A model generated the notes under the pieces. It was not told where the DNA came from. It searched no databases and worked only from the letters and a program-made list of their open reading frames with translations. From contig OX439012.1 of the NCBI GenBank assembly GCA_949316495.1, positions 6,743,549-6,807,548 on the forward strand: a stretch of DNA of 64,000 nucleotides, read 5' to 3'. Both the position numbers and the translations under genes were made by a program. Source of the DNA: Amphiduros pacificus (taxonomy: Eukaryota > Annelida > Polychaeta > Phyllodocida > Hesionidae). This document shows positions 22,331 through 31,625 of this stretch, piece after piece (the stretch's first letter is position 1; each line of letters starts with the position of its first letter).

Positions 22331-23014
22331 GTAAACAATTAAATCATAATCTTTTCAAAGCTGATATTCGTGGTTTTGTAAAAGTTGTCATCAAATCAGT
22401 TTGAATCTGGCAAGTATCTGAATTAACAATTATTAGTTCTTGCCAGAAATAATCATTCTACATTCAGTTGCCAAATTTGATGCAACTTTCAATCTCCTGC
22501 TCAGAAATTATAAAAAAAAAATCAATCTTTTTGCTTGTTATATCCTGTAAGTCCAGTAAAATTGTGGCTTTTCAAATAATAATAATAATATTTTTAGAAT
22601 ATCTTGTGGCTGTATTGTCTATCCTCAAACATATGCATAGAAGTGAAACTCATAACACATTCCAACAGTACAGTGGTGTCACCTGGTGGGGAATTTCTTT
22701 GTTAAAATCTGCCTATATCATTTGTGGTCATGATCAACATAATAATCTTCTGGGCATATTTTTTTCTCTCATATACATTTTACAATTGTTGGAAATAAAA
22801 TTTCAATTGTACAGTGGTGTCACCTGGTGTTGTCATTTCCCCCCCCATTAAATCTGATAATACTAACCATGATAATAATAATCAGCATAAAAAAAGTAAC
22901 CATGATGATAATCAGCATAAAAAAACCAAAAAAGGAACAAAAGAAACCAAAAAAAAAACATAAACAAATAAAAACTGATAAGAAAAAAAACAGAGTGAAA
23001 GAAATATTTTTTAC

Positions 23015-23151
23015 CTTTAACATGCAGATGGTTGCCTCCGAGGGGAAAGCAGTCAACCTCGACGGGAAGGGGTGTGTTAGAGGAGGCAATGAAGATGTTG
23101 ATATTACTTGAATTAATCCCTCGTTTCTCCAGACATGGACGGACTGCTTCC
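23015..23151 (-). CDS. PLEKHG5: PLEKHG5 orthologue, exon encoding C-terminal half of RBD
   Basis: The exon has acceptor CATTTGTAG before 23151 and donor GTAAAAAA after 23015, and is 137 bp long. Joined to the previous exon (which ends in two spare bases, AA) it reads KEAVRPCLEKRGINSSNINI, then FIASSNTPLPVEVDCFPLGG and NHLHVK, leaving one spare G. This matches the second half of the Raf-like Ras-binding/ubiquitin-fold domain of PLEKHG5, where human has LERKG-, SNTPLSL- and FGGHYLRVKA-type segments (recalled, not searched). PLEKHG5 (Syx/Tech) is a RhoA-selective guanine nucleotide exchange factor with roles at cell junctions and in neurons. The DH-PH catalytic exons are expected further left. 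Confidence 0.88.
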
Positions 23152-23221
23152 CTACAAATGACATTTTGAATTATATAAAGATAGAATTACTGGAATATAA
23201 CATAGGCATCAGAGATGCATC

Positions 23222-25090
23222 AACCCTCAGCCCTGGTAACTCATTGCACAACATTCGCTCCACACAATATTTGTGAACAAAACGTCACTGCACCAAGGCA
23301 AATTGATGCAGGGGTAAAAAAAACCCATAAAATCTACTTCCTTTGATAGCTTAGGTGTGTCAAGTATCATGAAACTGTCATCATATACTCTAGAATTATT
23401 GAGATGGGCAGGTGACCTTGAAAAGCAGGTTAAGGTCACCGTCCATCAAACTCATGTGAAGACTTCCAAGATGCTTATGTGTGTCAATTTTCATGAAGCT
23501 GCCATTATTTGTTCTTAAGTTATTGCAATGACGTGGATTTGACATGATTGTCCCTGTGACCTTGAAAAGTAGGTAAAGGTCATGTTCCATCAAGAGAAGT
23601 CTGAGGTCTTCACCAGATGCTTATGTGTGTCAAGTCTCATAAAGCTGCCAACATTCGTTCTCGAGTTATGGCAATGATAGGGATTTCACATAATTGTAAC
23701 TGTGACCTTGAAAAGTAGGTGAAGGTCATGTTCCATACAAAAATGTCTGAGGTTTTCATCAGATGCTTATGTGTGTCAAGTTTCATGAAGCTGCCATCAT
23801 TTGTTCTCGAGTTATCGCGATGACAAGGATGATTTCACATAATTGTCCCTGTGACCTTGAAAAGTAGGTGAAGGTCATGGTCCACAATGAGAAGTCTGAG
23901 GTCTTCACCAGATGCTTGTGTGTGTCAAATCTCATAAAGCTGCCATTATTCGTTCTTGAGTTATTGCGATTCTTGGGATTTCACATATTTGTCCCTGTGA
24001 CCTTGAAAAATAGGTCAAGGTCGCCGTCCACCGAACTAGTCTGAGGTTTTCAACAGATGCTTATGCGTGTAAAGTTTCATGAAGCTGCCATCATTTGTTC
24101 TTGAGTTATCACGATGACAAGGATGATTTCACATTATTGTCCCTGTGACCTTGAAAAGTACGTGAAGGTCATGTTCCATCAAGAGAAGTCTGAGGTCTTC
24201 ACCAGATGCTTGTGTGTGTCAAATCTCATAAAGCTGCCATCATTCGTTCTTGCGATTCTTGGGATTACACATAATTGTCCGTGACCTTGAAAAATAGGTC
24301 AAGGTCACCGTCCATCGAACTCGTCCGAGGTTTTCACCAGATGCTTATATGTGTCAAGTTTCACGAAGCTGCCATCATTTGTTCTCGTACTATCGTGATG
24401 ACAAGGATTTCAAATAATTGTCCATGTGACCTTGAAAAGTAGGTGAAGGTTATGTTTTATAGAAACAATTCTGAGGTCTTCACCAGATGCTTATGGGTGT
24501 CAAATCTCATAAAGCTGCCATCATTTGTTCTTGAGTTATGCGATTCTTGGGATTTCACATAATTGTCCCTGTGACCTTGAAAAATAGGTCAAGGTCACCG
24601 TCCATCGAACTCGTCCGAGGTTTTCACCAGATGCTTATATGTGTCAAGTTTCACGAAGCTGCCATCATTTGTTCTCGAGTTATCGCGATGACAAGATGAT
24701 TTCACATAATTGTCCCTGTGACCTTGAAAAGTAGGTGAAGGTCATGTTTCATAGGAAAAATTCTGAGGGCTTCACCAGATGCTTATGTGTGTCAAATCTC
24801 ATAAAGCTGCCATCATTCGTTCTTGAGTTATTGTGATTCTTGGGATTTCACATAATTGTCCCTGTGACCTTGAAAAATAGGTCAAGGTCGCCGTCCATCG
24901 AACTCGTCCGAGGTTTTCACCAGATGCATATGTGTGTCAAGTTTCATGAAGCTGCCATCATTTGTTCTTGAGTTATCGCGATGACAAGGATGTTCGCTAC
25001 AGACATACATACAGACATACATACATACATACATACCCACGCCAGGAGTACTGCAATACCCTCAGCCTGATTACATCAGGGGCTGAGGGT
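23222..25090. mobile_element. Pearl/HINE-like non-autonomous Helitron-related element
   Basis: Eleven tandem core units of about 146 bp (TGACCTTGAAA at 23412, 23559, 23703, 23851, 23998, 24147, 24283, 24428, 24571, 24718 and 24865) are followed by an (ACAT)n microsatellite (25008-25036). The ends are inverted: ACCCTCAGCCCTG at 23223 and CAGGGGCTGAGGGT at 25077-25090. A near-terminal hairpin lies at 25059-25090. Tandem core, microsatellite, inverted ends and terminal hairpin are the plan of bivalve pearl elements, which have been reinterpreted as Helentron-associated HINEs. In the second half two core subtypes alternate. It sits in the PLEKHG5 intron between the two RBD exons and has no coding capacity. 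Confidence 0.7.
25059..25090. repeat. Terminal hairpin of the HINE-like element
   Basis: ACCCTCAGCC pairs with GGCTGAGGGT, and the inner CCTGA/TCAGG can extend the stem around a loop of about 5 bases. The outer arm is also the partner of the inverted repeat at the element's other end. Confidence 0.8.
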
Positions 25091-25395
25091 AAAAATGGGA
25101 TTTGCCCCTAACTAGGTGTGACGATTTCAGAACAACTAATTTTTTGGTATCTACACATAGAAAAGACGCAATTAAATATTTATTTATTTATGTTTTTTAT
25201 AACCTAAATGTGTGTGGTGCTATCAGAACAGCTCATTATTTGTTATCTACATGTTTAAATCTTTAATTTTTTTAAATTTTATTTTTTTAATTTTTTTTTT
25301 TATAATGGTATAAGTTTGACATGCTATCAGGATAGTGGTATGGTATATTTGTGCAGTGGGATACAGTGGTGCCAGATTTGATATTTTGCACTCAC

Positions 25396-25493
25396 TTGAG
25401 ACTCTTTCCTTTCTGGGCAGCCACTATTTCTATATCCTGTGTGGTGCCTCCCAACTCAAACTTCACTGTAAAATATTCAGTTCCTAAGGAATA
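25396..25493 (-). CDS. PLEKHG5: PLEKHG5 orthologue, exon encoding N-terminal half of RBD
   Basis: The exon has acceptor CATTTTCAG before 25493 and a strong donor GTGAGT after 25396, and is 98 bp long. Only one frame is open, giving YSLGTEYFTVKFELGG, then TTQDIEIVAAQKGKSL and two spare bases. It begins in phase 0, which fits the phase-0 end of the 576-bp exon upstream, and its two spare bases fit the next exon. The beta-strand EYFTVKFEL and the KGKSL-EAV turn match the start of the PLEKHG5 Ras-binding-like domain (human CFTLKFDL ... KKKSLGEV, recalled). The intron downstream carries the HINE-like element. Confidence 0.88.
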
Positions 25494-25817
25494 CTGAAAA
25501 TGTAAAAATATGGAAAATATTATCCAATTAGGCACAAGAAAAATTGATCGGACTCCTTACCCTGTTGCTAATCTAATTATATTATTTCAAAGAAAAAAAT
25601 TGCAAGATTGTCATCTAGAAAGATATAAAAAAATAATGTATTCTTTTAAGAACAGAAATTGATGTTCAAGGGAAAAATAGTGATTAAGAAAATTATACAG
25701 AAAATTCTAAATTTCTTTTTCTTAGATATAAAAACTATAAAGCCCGTATTTGGACAAATTAAAACCTTGTGGTCGAGTTGGCCTAAAATCCATTCCAATA
25801 ATATCACAAAAAAACAG

Positions 25818-26058
25818 GTTGCTATACATATATTACTGGTTGCTATGGCTTCATCACTGGATGCTATGGCTGCATTACTAGTTGCTATGGGACTTTAACT
25901 GGTTGCTATGGGATTTTTACTGGTTGCTATAGATTTATTGCTGGTTGGTTTTGGTATATTACTGGTTGCTATGGCTGCATTACTGGTTGCTATGGTGGTA
26001 TTATTGGTTGCTATGGCTACAAAACTGGTTGCTATGGGTTCATTACTGGTTACTATGA
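25818..26058. repeat. 21-bp minisatellite next to a PLEKHG5 splice donor
   Basis: About eleven copies of a unit near 21 bp, TTACTGGTTGCTATGGCTGC, with variants. The array ends 19 bp from the donor of the 26652-26077 exon, within the downstream intron. Confidence 0.93.
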
Positions 26059-26076
26059 CAAAGACAAAGAGAGCAC

Positions 26077-26652
26077 CTTTCTCGTTCTCTCATCGCTATC
26101 CAGACTGTGTGTGTGGTGACTGGCGTGCCACGCTGGCATGCTAATTTTCCTACTCGCTGTCATGTGACCATCTACATGTAACCTTTTATTCACAATATTT
26201 CTTGGGTTCCTGAGGACAGGACTAGAAGTTGACACTCGTTTTAAGCGAGTGTATTTAAGTTCTTCTGGTGTGTAGCTCTCCAGCTCCGGAGGTTTGATTC
26301 TATCGTCACTTGATTCACTTGAGAATGACTGGTTTCTCGTTATGTCACTGTTGAAGCTATTAGAATCAGAGTCCTTGGGGTGTGGCGACGGCGAAGCCCT
26401 CCCGAGCAAACCGTTCTCCCGCACTGGACTAGTTGCCATGGAGATGCCAAGGTCAGTGGTGTCCTCTGGTGGAGAAAACTCATCATGTGTCAGTGGCGAT
26501 GAGGACAGCGGCGATGTTGCGCGGTAGTCCCGTCTCCGCCTCTCCGGTACGGGGATGGTGCGCTCTATGGGCACACTGGCGCTGCGGGCGTGGTGTCCGT
26601 TCGTGGAAGGGATCGGGGTGGGTGGTAGAGGAGGGGGCCGTGCATTCTCCTC
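26077..26652 (-). CDS. PLEKHG5: PLEKHG5 orthologue, 192-codon Ser/Pro-rich exon
   Basis: The acceptor AACATGTAG precedes 26652 and the donor GTGCTC (weak) follows 26077. The 576 bp is open throughout, starts and ends in phase 0, and joins its neighbours in frame. It encodes a disordered, Ser/Pro/Arg-rich stretch: a polyproline run (EENARPPPLPPTP), a perfect 14-3-3 mode-1 motif RSASVP at residues 23-28, RTIPVPERRRRDYRA, acidic and SP-rich segments, KYTRLKRVSTSSPVLRNP, and RKISMPAWHASHHTHSLDSD. From memory, human PLEKHG5 runs almost directly from the basic patch into the RBD, so this exon looks like an addition or a cassette that can be skipped without changing frame. 14-3-3 binding to the N-terminal region is known for mammalian Syx. 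Confidence 0.82.
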
Positions 26653-27267
26653 CTACATGTTACACAGGCAAAACAAACAAACAATGCCATCAGGGTTAGA
26701 CATTAGTAAACATAACACTTTAGCCAATCATCTAAAACTGCCAAAAATATCTCATTTTCTTAATGCTTTTATACTCCAATTGTCTAAAACTGCCAAAAAA
26801 TCTCATTTTTTTTACTCCTTTTATTTTCTTATTTTACACATTTAATCTGGTTGAAGTTCTCTCAATATTTATCTTTTAATTTGCTATCAAATTGAAATCT
26901 CCGTCAGCAACTGCAAATTTTTTTTTTTTTAAATAGAGAACAAACAAATCTTGGCAAGTGGAAATCAAAATACATTAGTCATCAATTTTTTTCATTATTT
27001 CTTTTTTTTTTTAACTTTTGATTGAAAATAGTCATAGAAATGTGAGTAAATCAAAGAAGACGTGCCGAATTGTTATTGCTGACTTGGGAGTGCAAGAAAA
27101 TATTTGTGTTTATTTACAGTGTGAATGAATTGAATTTTGCATGAGAAAAATCTTTATATTTCAACAAAAGACTCTGATGAGTTATTTGGCTTTCAGATTA
27201 TTGGTAAAAAGTGCTATGTCAGAAAGTGTACAAACAGCAAACAAAAAAACGGTGCAATATTCAAGTT
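26653..27267. other. PLEKHG5 intron sequence
   Basis: AT-rich with poly-T tracts, between the 576-bp and 70-bp exons. No further feature noticed. Confidence 0.7.
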
Positions 27268-27570
27268 ATTAGTGTGACATTCCAAGTGTCTGAGTGACAT
27301 TCCAAGTGTCTGAGTGACATTTTAGTGTTTGAGTGACATTCAAAGTGTCTGAGTGACAGTCAAAGTGCCTGAGTGACATTCAAAGTGTCTGAGTGACAGT
27401 CAAAGTGCCTGAGTGATATTTATATTCTTTGAGTGATATTTAAAGTGTCTGATCAACATTCAAAGTGTCTCAGTGGCATTCAAAGTGTCTCAGTAACATT
27501 CAAAGTGTCTGAGTGATATTTAGATTCTTTCAGTGACATTTAAATTCTTTCAGTGACATTTAAAATGTTT
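27268..27570. repeat. 20-bp minisatellite in PLEKHG5 intron
   Basis: About fifteen copies of a unit containing GTCTGAGTGACATTCAAAGT, with variants ending TAGATTCTTT toward the right. Confidence 0.93.
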
Positions 27571-28205
27571 GTGAGAAAAAAATGTGAAAACTTTATAGGT
27601 GAAAACGATTCATCATCCAAAATATTTTTCTATACATAAACCACTTTATAAATTGAGATTATCAAACACACCTCAACACGAATAGTCACCATTTTTTTAA
27701 AGATACAGAATTGTTCAAGATGTTTTGTTCTTTAAATAACTATGAAGTCATATGCTTATAAAGAATTTTCATGCTTTTTAATATCAATACCTACTTTGGT
27801 TCTAAACATTAAAGATTTATGAGAGTTTTCTTTTCAGATAATATAGTGTAATTAGATCTTTTATTTTAAAAAAGGTCAAAATTATCCCACAACCAAAACA
27901 TCCTTCCTAAAGCTGTATACCAGAGATAAACAGCATAAATTGTTCTATCACCAAAGATAAGTTAGAGACAAGTTTTCCGTTAAAATGAAGAAAGTATCTC
28001 AAAGTGTGTTACAAGGCAGAGATTCTGATAGAATTTTAAGTTTAGAGTTGCAACTTGTTAGATACTGCCGCGTAATCTTTTTCTACTGATTTCAATCCTG
28101 CCTGTAGATGGCAGCACGAACATTCTTATGAGGGTGACATCTTGTGGATGTTGCAAAAAACAGTTTTATTTGTTTTTTTACTGAGGATATATTTTCCTAT
28201 TTCCA

Positions 28206-28285
28206 TGAGTAAATCCATATTAACGTATTGTTTTTGCAAATTTTTGAGTAAATCCATATTAACTTATTGTTAATGCAAATTTTTG
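28206..28285. repeat. Two-copy 39-bp direct repeat
   Basis: GAGTAAATCCATATTAAC followed by TTATTGTTTTTGCAAATTTT occurs twice, 39 bp apart, in the PLEKHG5 intron. Confidence 0.8.
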
Positions 28286-28450
28286 TCTTTACTCTCATTT
28301 TTTCCACTCATCATTTTTTCCAATGCACAACTTTCCTATTTTGTACAGCAAAATATTTTTTGACCTTCCCATATGTTAAATCTTTATTCTTTTCAAATTT
28401 TATATTTGTGTATTGTAGTGGTGTCATATGGTGTGTAGAACAAGCATCGC

Positions 28451-28452
<2 letters not shown>

Positions 28453-28484
<32 letters not shown>
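28453..28484. repeat. GT dinucleotide microsatellite
   Basis: Sixteen GT-type dinucleotides with no interruption except at the edge, in the PLEKHG5 intron. Confidence 0.97.
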
Positions 28485-28485
<1 letters not shown>

Positions 28486-28807
28486 CCTTCACCTTTGGCA
28501 AAACATCCCCGGCCCTCTGGTGGAGATTTAAATCAAAGCTACACCTTAAACACTGATAAGAATAACCAAATAAATAAAAAAATAAAGCTAAACAGATAAA
28601 AAAATAAAAAGAACATCTAAGGGTGGTTGCTGCCCAAGCGCCAGTGAAGAATAAGCTATTTAGATGCCCGTGGGACATAAATATCCATTACTTACACCTC
28701 TCAGTAACCTTGGTTTGAGTCTTGTTGGGCTATTTTCACTATAAAAACTGCAGAAACAGACAAATGAATGTCAATTAATGAGTGTTCATCATCACAAGTT
28801 TACTTAC

Positions 28808-28877
28808 GTCGGTATTACATCGGCGTTTTAACACTTTTTTACGTCTGAGCCTCGTTTTGATGCTATCTGAACGTTCA
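28808..28877 (-). CDS. PLEKHG5: PLEKHG5 orthologue, 70-bp exon with basic patch
   Basis: The acceptor TTGTATTACAG before 28877 and donor GTAAGT after 28808 are both near-consensus. Only one frame is open, reading ERSDSIKTRLRRKKVLKRRC then NTD, beginning with one base that completes a codon and ending in phase 0. The Lys/Arg-rich patch corresponds to the KKKARRR-type stretch just before the RBD in human PLEKHG5 (recalled) and could act in nuclear localisation or membrane binding. Its end phase fits both the 576-bp exon and, if that is skipped, the RBD exon. Confidence 0.85.
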
Positions 28878-29385
28878 CTGTAATACAAGACAAACGAAAA
28901 CAAAACATGACTCACAAGCAAGCAAAATCAAAAGCACGCAAAAAAATCATTATGCCTCTTACGAAAATTGAACTTAAATCAGTAAATATAAATTTAGAGC
29001 TTTAGAGCAATTTGCATAGGACGCAACCAATTAGAAAGACAAAATATAAAATGATGAACCAATAAAAACTTATAGAATGCTATTGAGAAACAATCTTAAA
29101 TAAACTGAAGCATATTATCTGAAATCTAGACAAAACTTATACTTCTACACCACATACTTATATGACCACAACACAATCAACAGCAGAACAAGTCGTCCAA
29201 GTTCACAACCTTCTTAAATATGATTTATTTTTCTACCAATAGATGGCAGCACTTGATGCTCAATACAAGCAGAGCCTCCTAGTGATGAATAAGTTCTTAC
29301 TGCGCTGCCATCTACATTTTGTCTGAAGCTTTGCCACACTATTGATTACAAGGTGAGATTTAGATATTTTTTAGTAGTGTGATAC
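28878..29385. other. PLEKHG5 intron with CTCF-like motifs
   Basis: AT-rich intron. ATAGATGGCAGCAC at 29239-29252 and its opposite-strand relative GCGCTGCCATCTA at 29302-29314 form a convergent pair of CTCF-like cores about 60 bp apart. Confidence 0.5.
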
Positions 29386-29554
29386 AGGAAATGAAATTCG
29401 TACACTGCGTCAGGAGAGTCTCCGCCATCTTTGATCTCATCGGCTTTCTCTGTATTGTCTTCCTCATCTTCATCTTCGCTGGGTAGCTTGTTCGGAGAGG
29501 TCATCGTCCCCGGCAACGACCTTGTGGAAGTGTTACGCATCAAACCTGTGCTAC
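29386..29554 (-). CDS. PLEKHG5: PLEKHG5 orthologue, exon with acidic linker
   Basis: The acceptor TTTTTATTCAG precedes 29554. The donor GTATCA after 29386 is chosen because it leaves two spare bases, as the next exon requires; an alternative GTGTAC at 29405 would break phase. The exon reads GSTGLMRNTSTRSLPGTMTS, then PNKLPSEDEDEEDNTEKADE, IKDGGDSPDAVYEFHF. It aligns with the human stretch with ARNVSTRSCPP followed by a run of Glu (recalled). The RNTSTRSLP segment is conserved and Ser/Thr-rich, a likely phosphorylation site; the acidic run is unstructured. Confidence 0.85.
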
Positions 29555-29730
29555 CTGAATAAAAAATGAACAAAATGCCAATTTATATCAAATATCTGTT
29601 AAAAATATCTATATTTCTGATTTTAATTTATACAGCAAAGCACTGTTATCTTAAATATCTGTTATGCAAATACTTTTAATTACTTTTTCATGTCTTGTGG
29701 TGTATTTTTATTTTTGACTGTTTTACATAC

Positions 29731-29860
29731 CTTTTCTCATGATGTCAAACCTGAGGTGGCCAGCATTCTCGGCCTGCGAGTGTATCTCAGTATCACATTC
29801 AGTGCATAGCATAAGGGGCCGGTGAGCATTGTGATCCTGGCAGTCGCTATGGTGACACAC
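29731..29860 (-). CDS. PLEKHG5: PLEKHG5 orthologue, exon with Cys/His zinc-binding-like segment
   Basis: The acceptor TATTTCTAG precedes 29860 and the donor GTATGT follows 29731. The 130-bp exon encodes VCHHSDCQDHNAHRPLMLC, then TECDTEIHSQAENAGHLRFD and IMRK, with one spare G that makes Gly with the next exon. The spaced Cys/His residues (C-H-H-x-x-C, C-x2-C, H, H) and the end GHLRFD match the N-terminus of human PLEKHG5 (VCHHADC ... CEACDSKFH ... GHVRFD, recalled), which is why the gene is named with confidence. The family starts about nine residues before VCHH, so the initiating exon lies upstream (right) and was not located. Confidence 0.9.
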
Positions 29861-30009
29861 CTAGAAATACACAAAGTTAACAAAAAATGAAACCCTTGAT
29901 TATGCTCTTTATAACTGATGATAAATTTGTTGATTAAAAGACACTGCAACTCAATGCACTGTCATTTTACACTTAAATACCTCAATGACCTTGAACTTCT
30001 GCACCAGAA

Positions 30010-30160
30010 AATGTAAAATGGTGTTTTTATAACCCTCTCCAACACTGGCCATAAAAGGTTGATTTTGATTTGGTTTTTAACCAGTTTTAAGCAACAAAAT
30101 TTGGGATTCAAACTTCCAACCTTTGGCACCCAACCATTTTTCTATCACCTGGGCAAGTTG
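30010..30160 (-). mobile_element. Diverged copy of the 3130-3320 SINE family
   Basis: The minus strand carries a B-box-like GTTTGAATCCC (30103-30113) and a body ending TTATGGCCAGTGTTGGAGAG then GGTTATAAAAACACC, which aligns with the 3' part of the SINE at 3130-3320. It is more diverged and the A box is poor. Confidence 0.55.
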
Positions 30161-30956
30161 TTTATTTATCTCCTTGGGCACATTAACCCCTAAGGGACTA
30201 GGCTATCTAAATTTTGTTGATTGGCTGGACTAACCAATTTTATTCAGGACTAGTGTATCTACACACTTAATTGATAAAATATATAACCATGGTTATTCAG
30301 TATGCTCAATTAAGTGCTGGGGTCAAAAGTTCATGATCCAGTCAATCTGACTTCATTATCATGATTACATTGCAACAAAGTTGCAGCCCAAGGGAATGTT
30401 ACAAAATGACGTCATTGAGCCAGAACAATAGGCACGTCAACATCCCTCCCGTCCGTTACCGGTGGTGGACGTTGCCGTCCTTCCCGTCCGTTAGGGGTTA
30501 ATATCATTGTCTATATCTATTGGAACGTACCAAGCATATTTTCTCTCAAACCATTTTTTTTCGGTCTCACAGCATGCTATGTGATTACTACTCAAAACAG
30601 ATTAATGAAGAAGTCTTCTGCATGCGAGGAAGGAATGCTTCTATCAGTCTATTATCATGTGCCATAGTAATGCAATCAGCCATGAGACATGGTTATATAG
30701 ATACCAAGTATATATAATATGTATATATATAGACACTCCACTAATATTAAACTCTGAATATCAGAACACAGGTTAGCAGACAGTATCAACTGCCAAAGAA
30801 TTATCAATATTAGCTTTTTGGTAAATGAAATATCATCTTATCTTATATGCAAATTTTGTCCACCTAAATTAGTTGGTCCATTTTATTTTAACAACATATT
30901 GTTTTTTCCCACCTTCACCTGCATACTTGTTATTTACTCAACTGACAGCAAGATTG
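30161..30956. other. No gene recognised
   Basis: Unique sequence, probably 5' intron or upstream region of PLEKHG5. A perfect TGACGTCA lies at about 30407. A paired CCGTCCGTTA element at 30450-30500 occurs twice (CCCGTCCGTTACCGG, CCCGTCCGTTAGGGG). Confidence 0.5.
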
Positions 30957-31625
30957 CTTCACCTACATCAGTTATATACTTGCTTATTTCTACCTACATC
31001 AGTGATATACTCGTTTATTTTCACATACATCAGTGGTATACTTGCTTATTTCTACCTACATCAGTGATATACTTGTTTATTTTCACCTACATCAGTGGTA
31101 CACTTGTTTATTTTCACCTACATCAGTGGTATACTTGTTTATTTTCACCTACATCAGTGGTATACTTTTTATTTTCACCTACATCAGTGGTATACTTGTT
31201 TATTTTCACCTACATCAGTGGTATACTTTTTATTTTCACCTACATCAGTGGTATACTTGCTTACTTTCACCTACATCAGTGATATACTTGTTTATTTTCA
31301 TCTACATCAGTGGTATACTTGCTTATTTTCACCTACATCAGTGATATACTTGTTTATTTCCACCTACATCAGTGATATACTTGTTTATTTGCACCTACAT
31401 CAGTGGTATACTTGACATGTTTATTTTCACCTACATCAGTGGTACTTGTTTATTTTCACCTACATCAGTGATATACTCGTTTATATTTCTACCTTCATCA
31501 GTTGTATACTTGTTTATTTCTACCTGCATCAGTGATATACTTGTTTATTTCTACCTGCATCAGTGATATACTTGTTTATTTCTACCTACTTCAGTGATAT
31601 ACTTGTTTATTTATTTCTACCTACA
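30957..31625. repeat. 31-bp minisatellite, about 21 copies
   Basis: The unit contains CACCTACATCAGTGATATAC and TTGTTTATTTT, with GTGGTATAC and CTTGCTTA variants and a few copies of 28-36 bp. Plus-strand frames of 64-154 codons (TYISGILVYFHLHQ-type) come from the repeat. Confidence 0.97.

Noticed and set aside
28808-29554. Alternative donor GTGTAC at about 29405 for the acidic-linker exon
   Set aside because: It would end the exon in phase 0, which does not match the only open frame of the next exon; the GTATCA donor at 29385 does.
30957-31625. Array of 31-bp repeats resembling a CRISPR array
   Set aside because: Units are directly adjacent with no unique spacers, and the genome is animal; it is a minisatellite.
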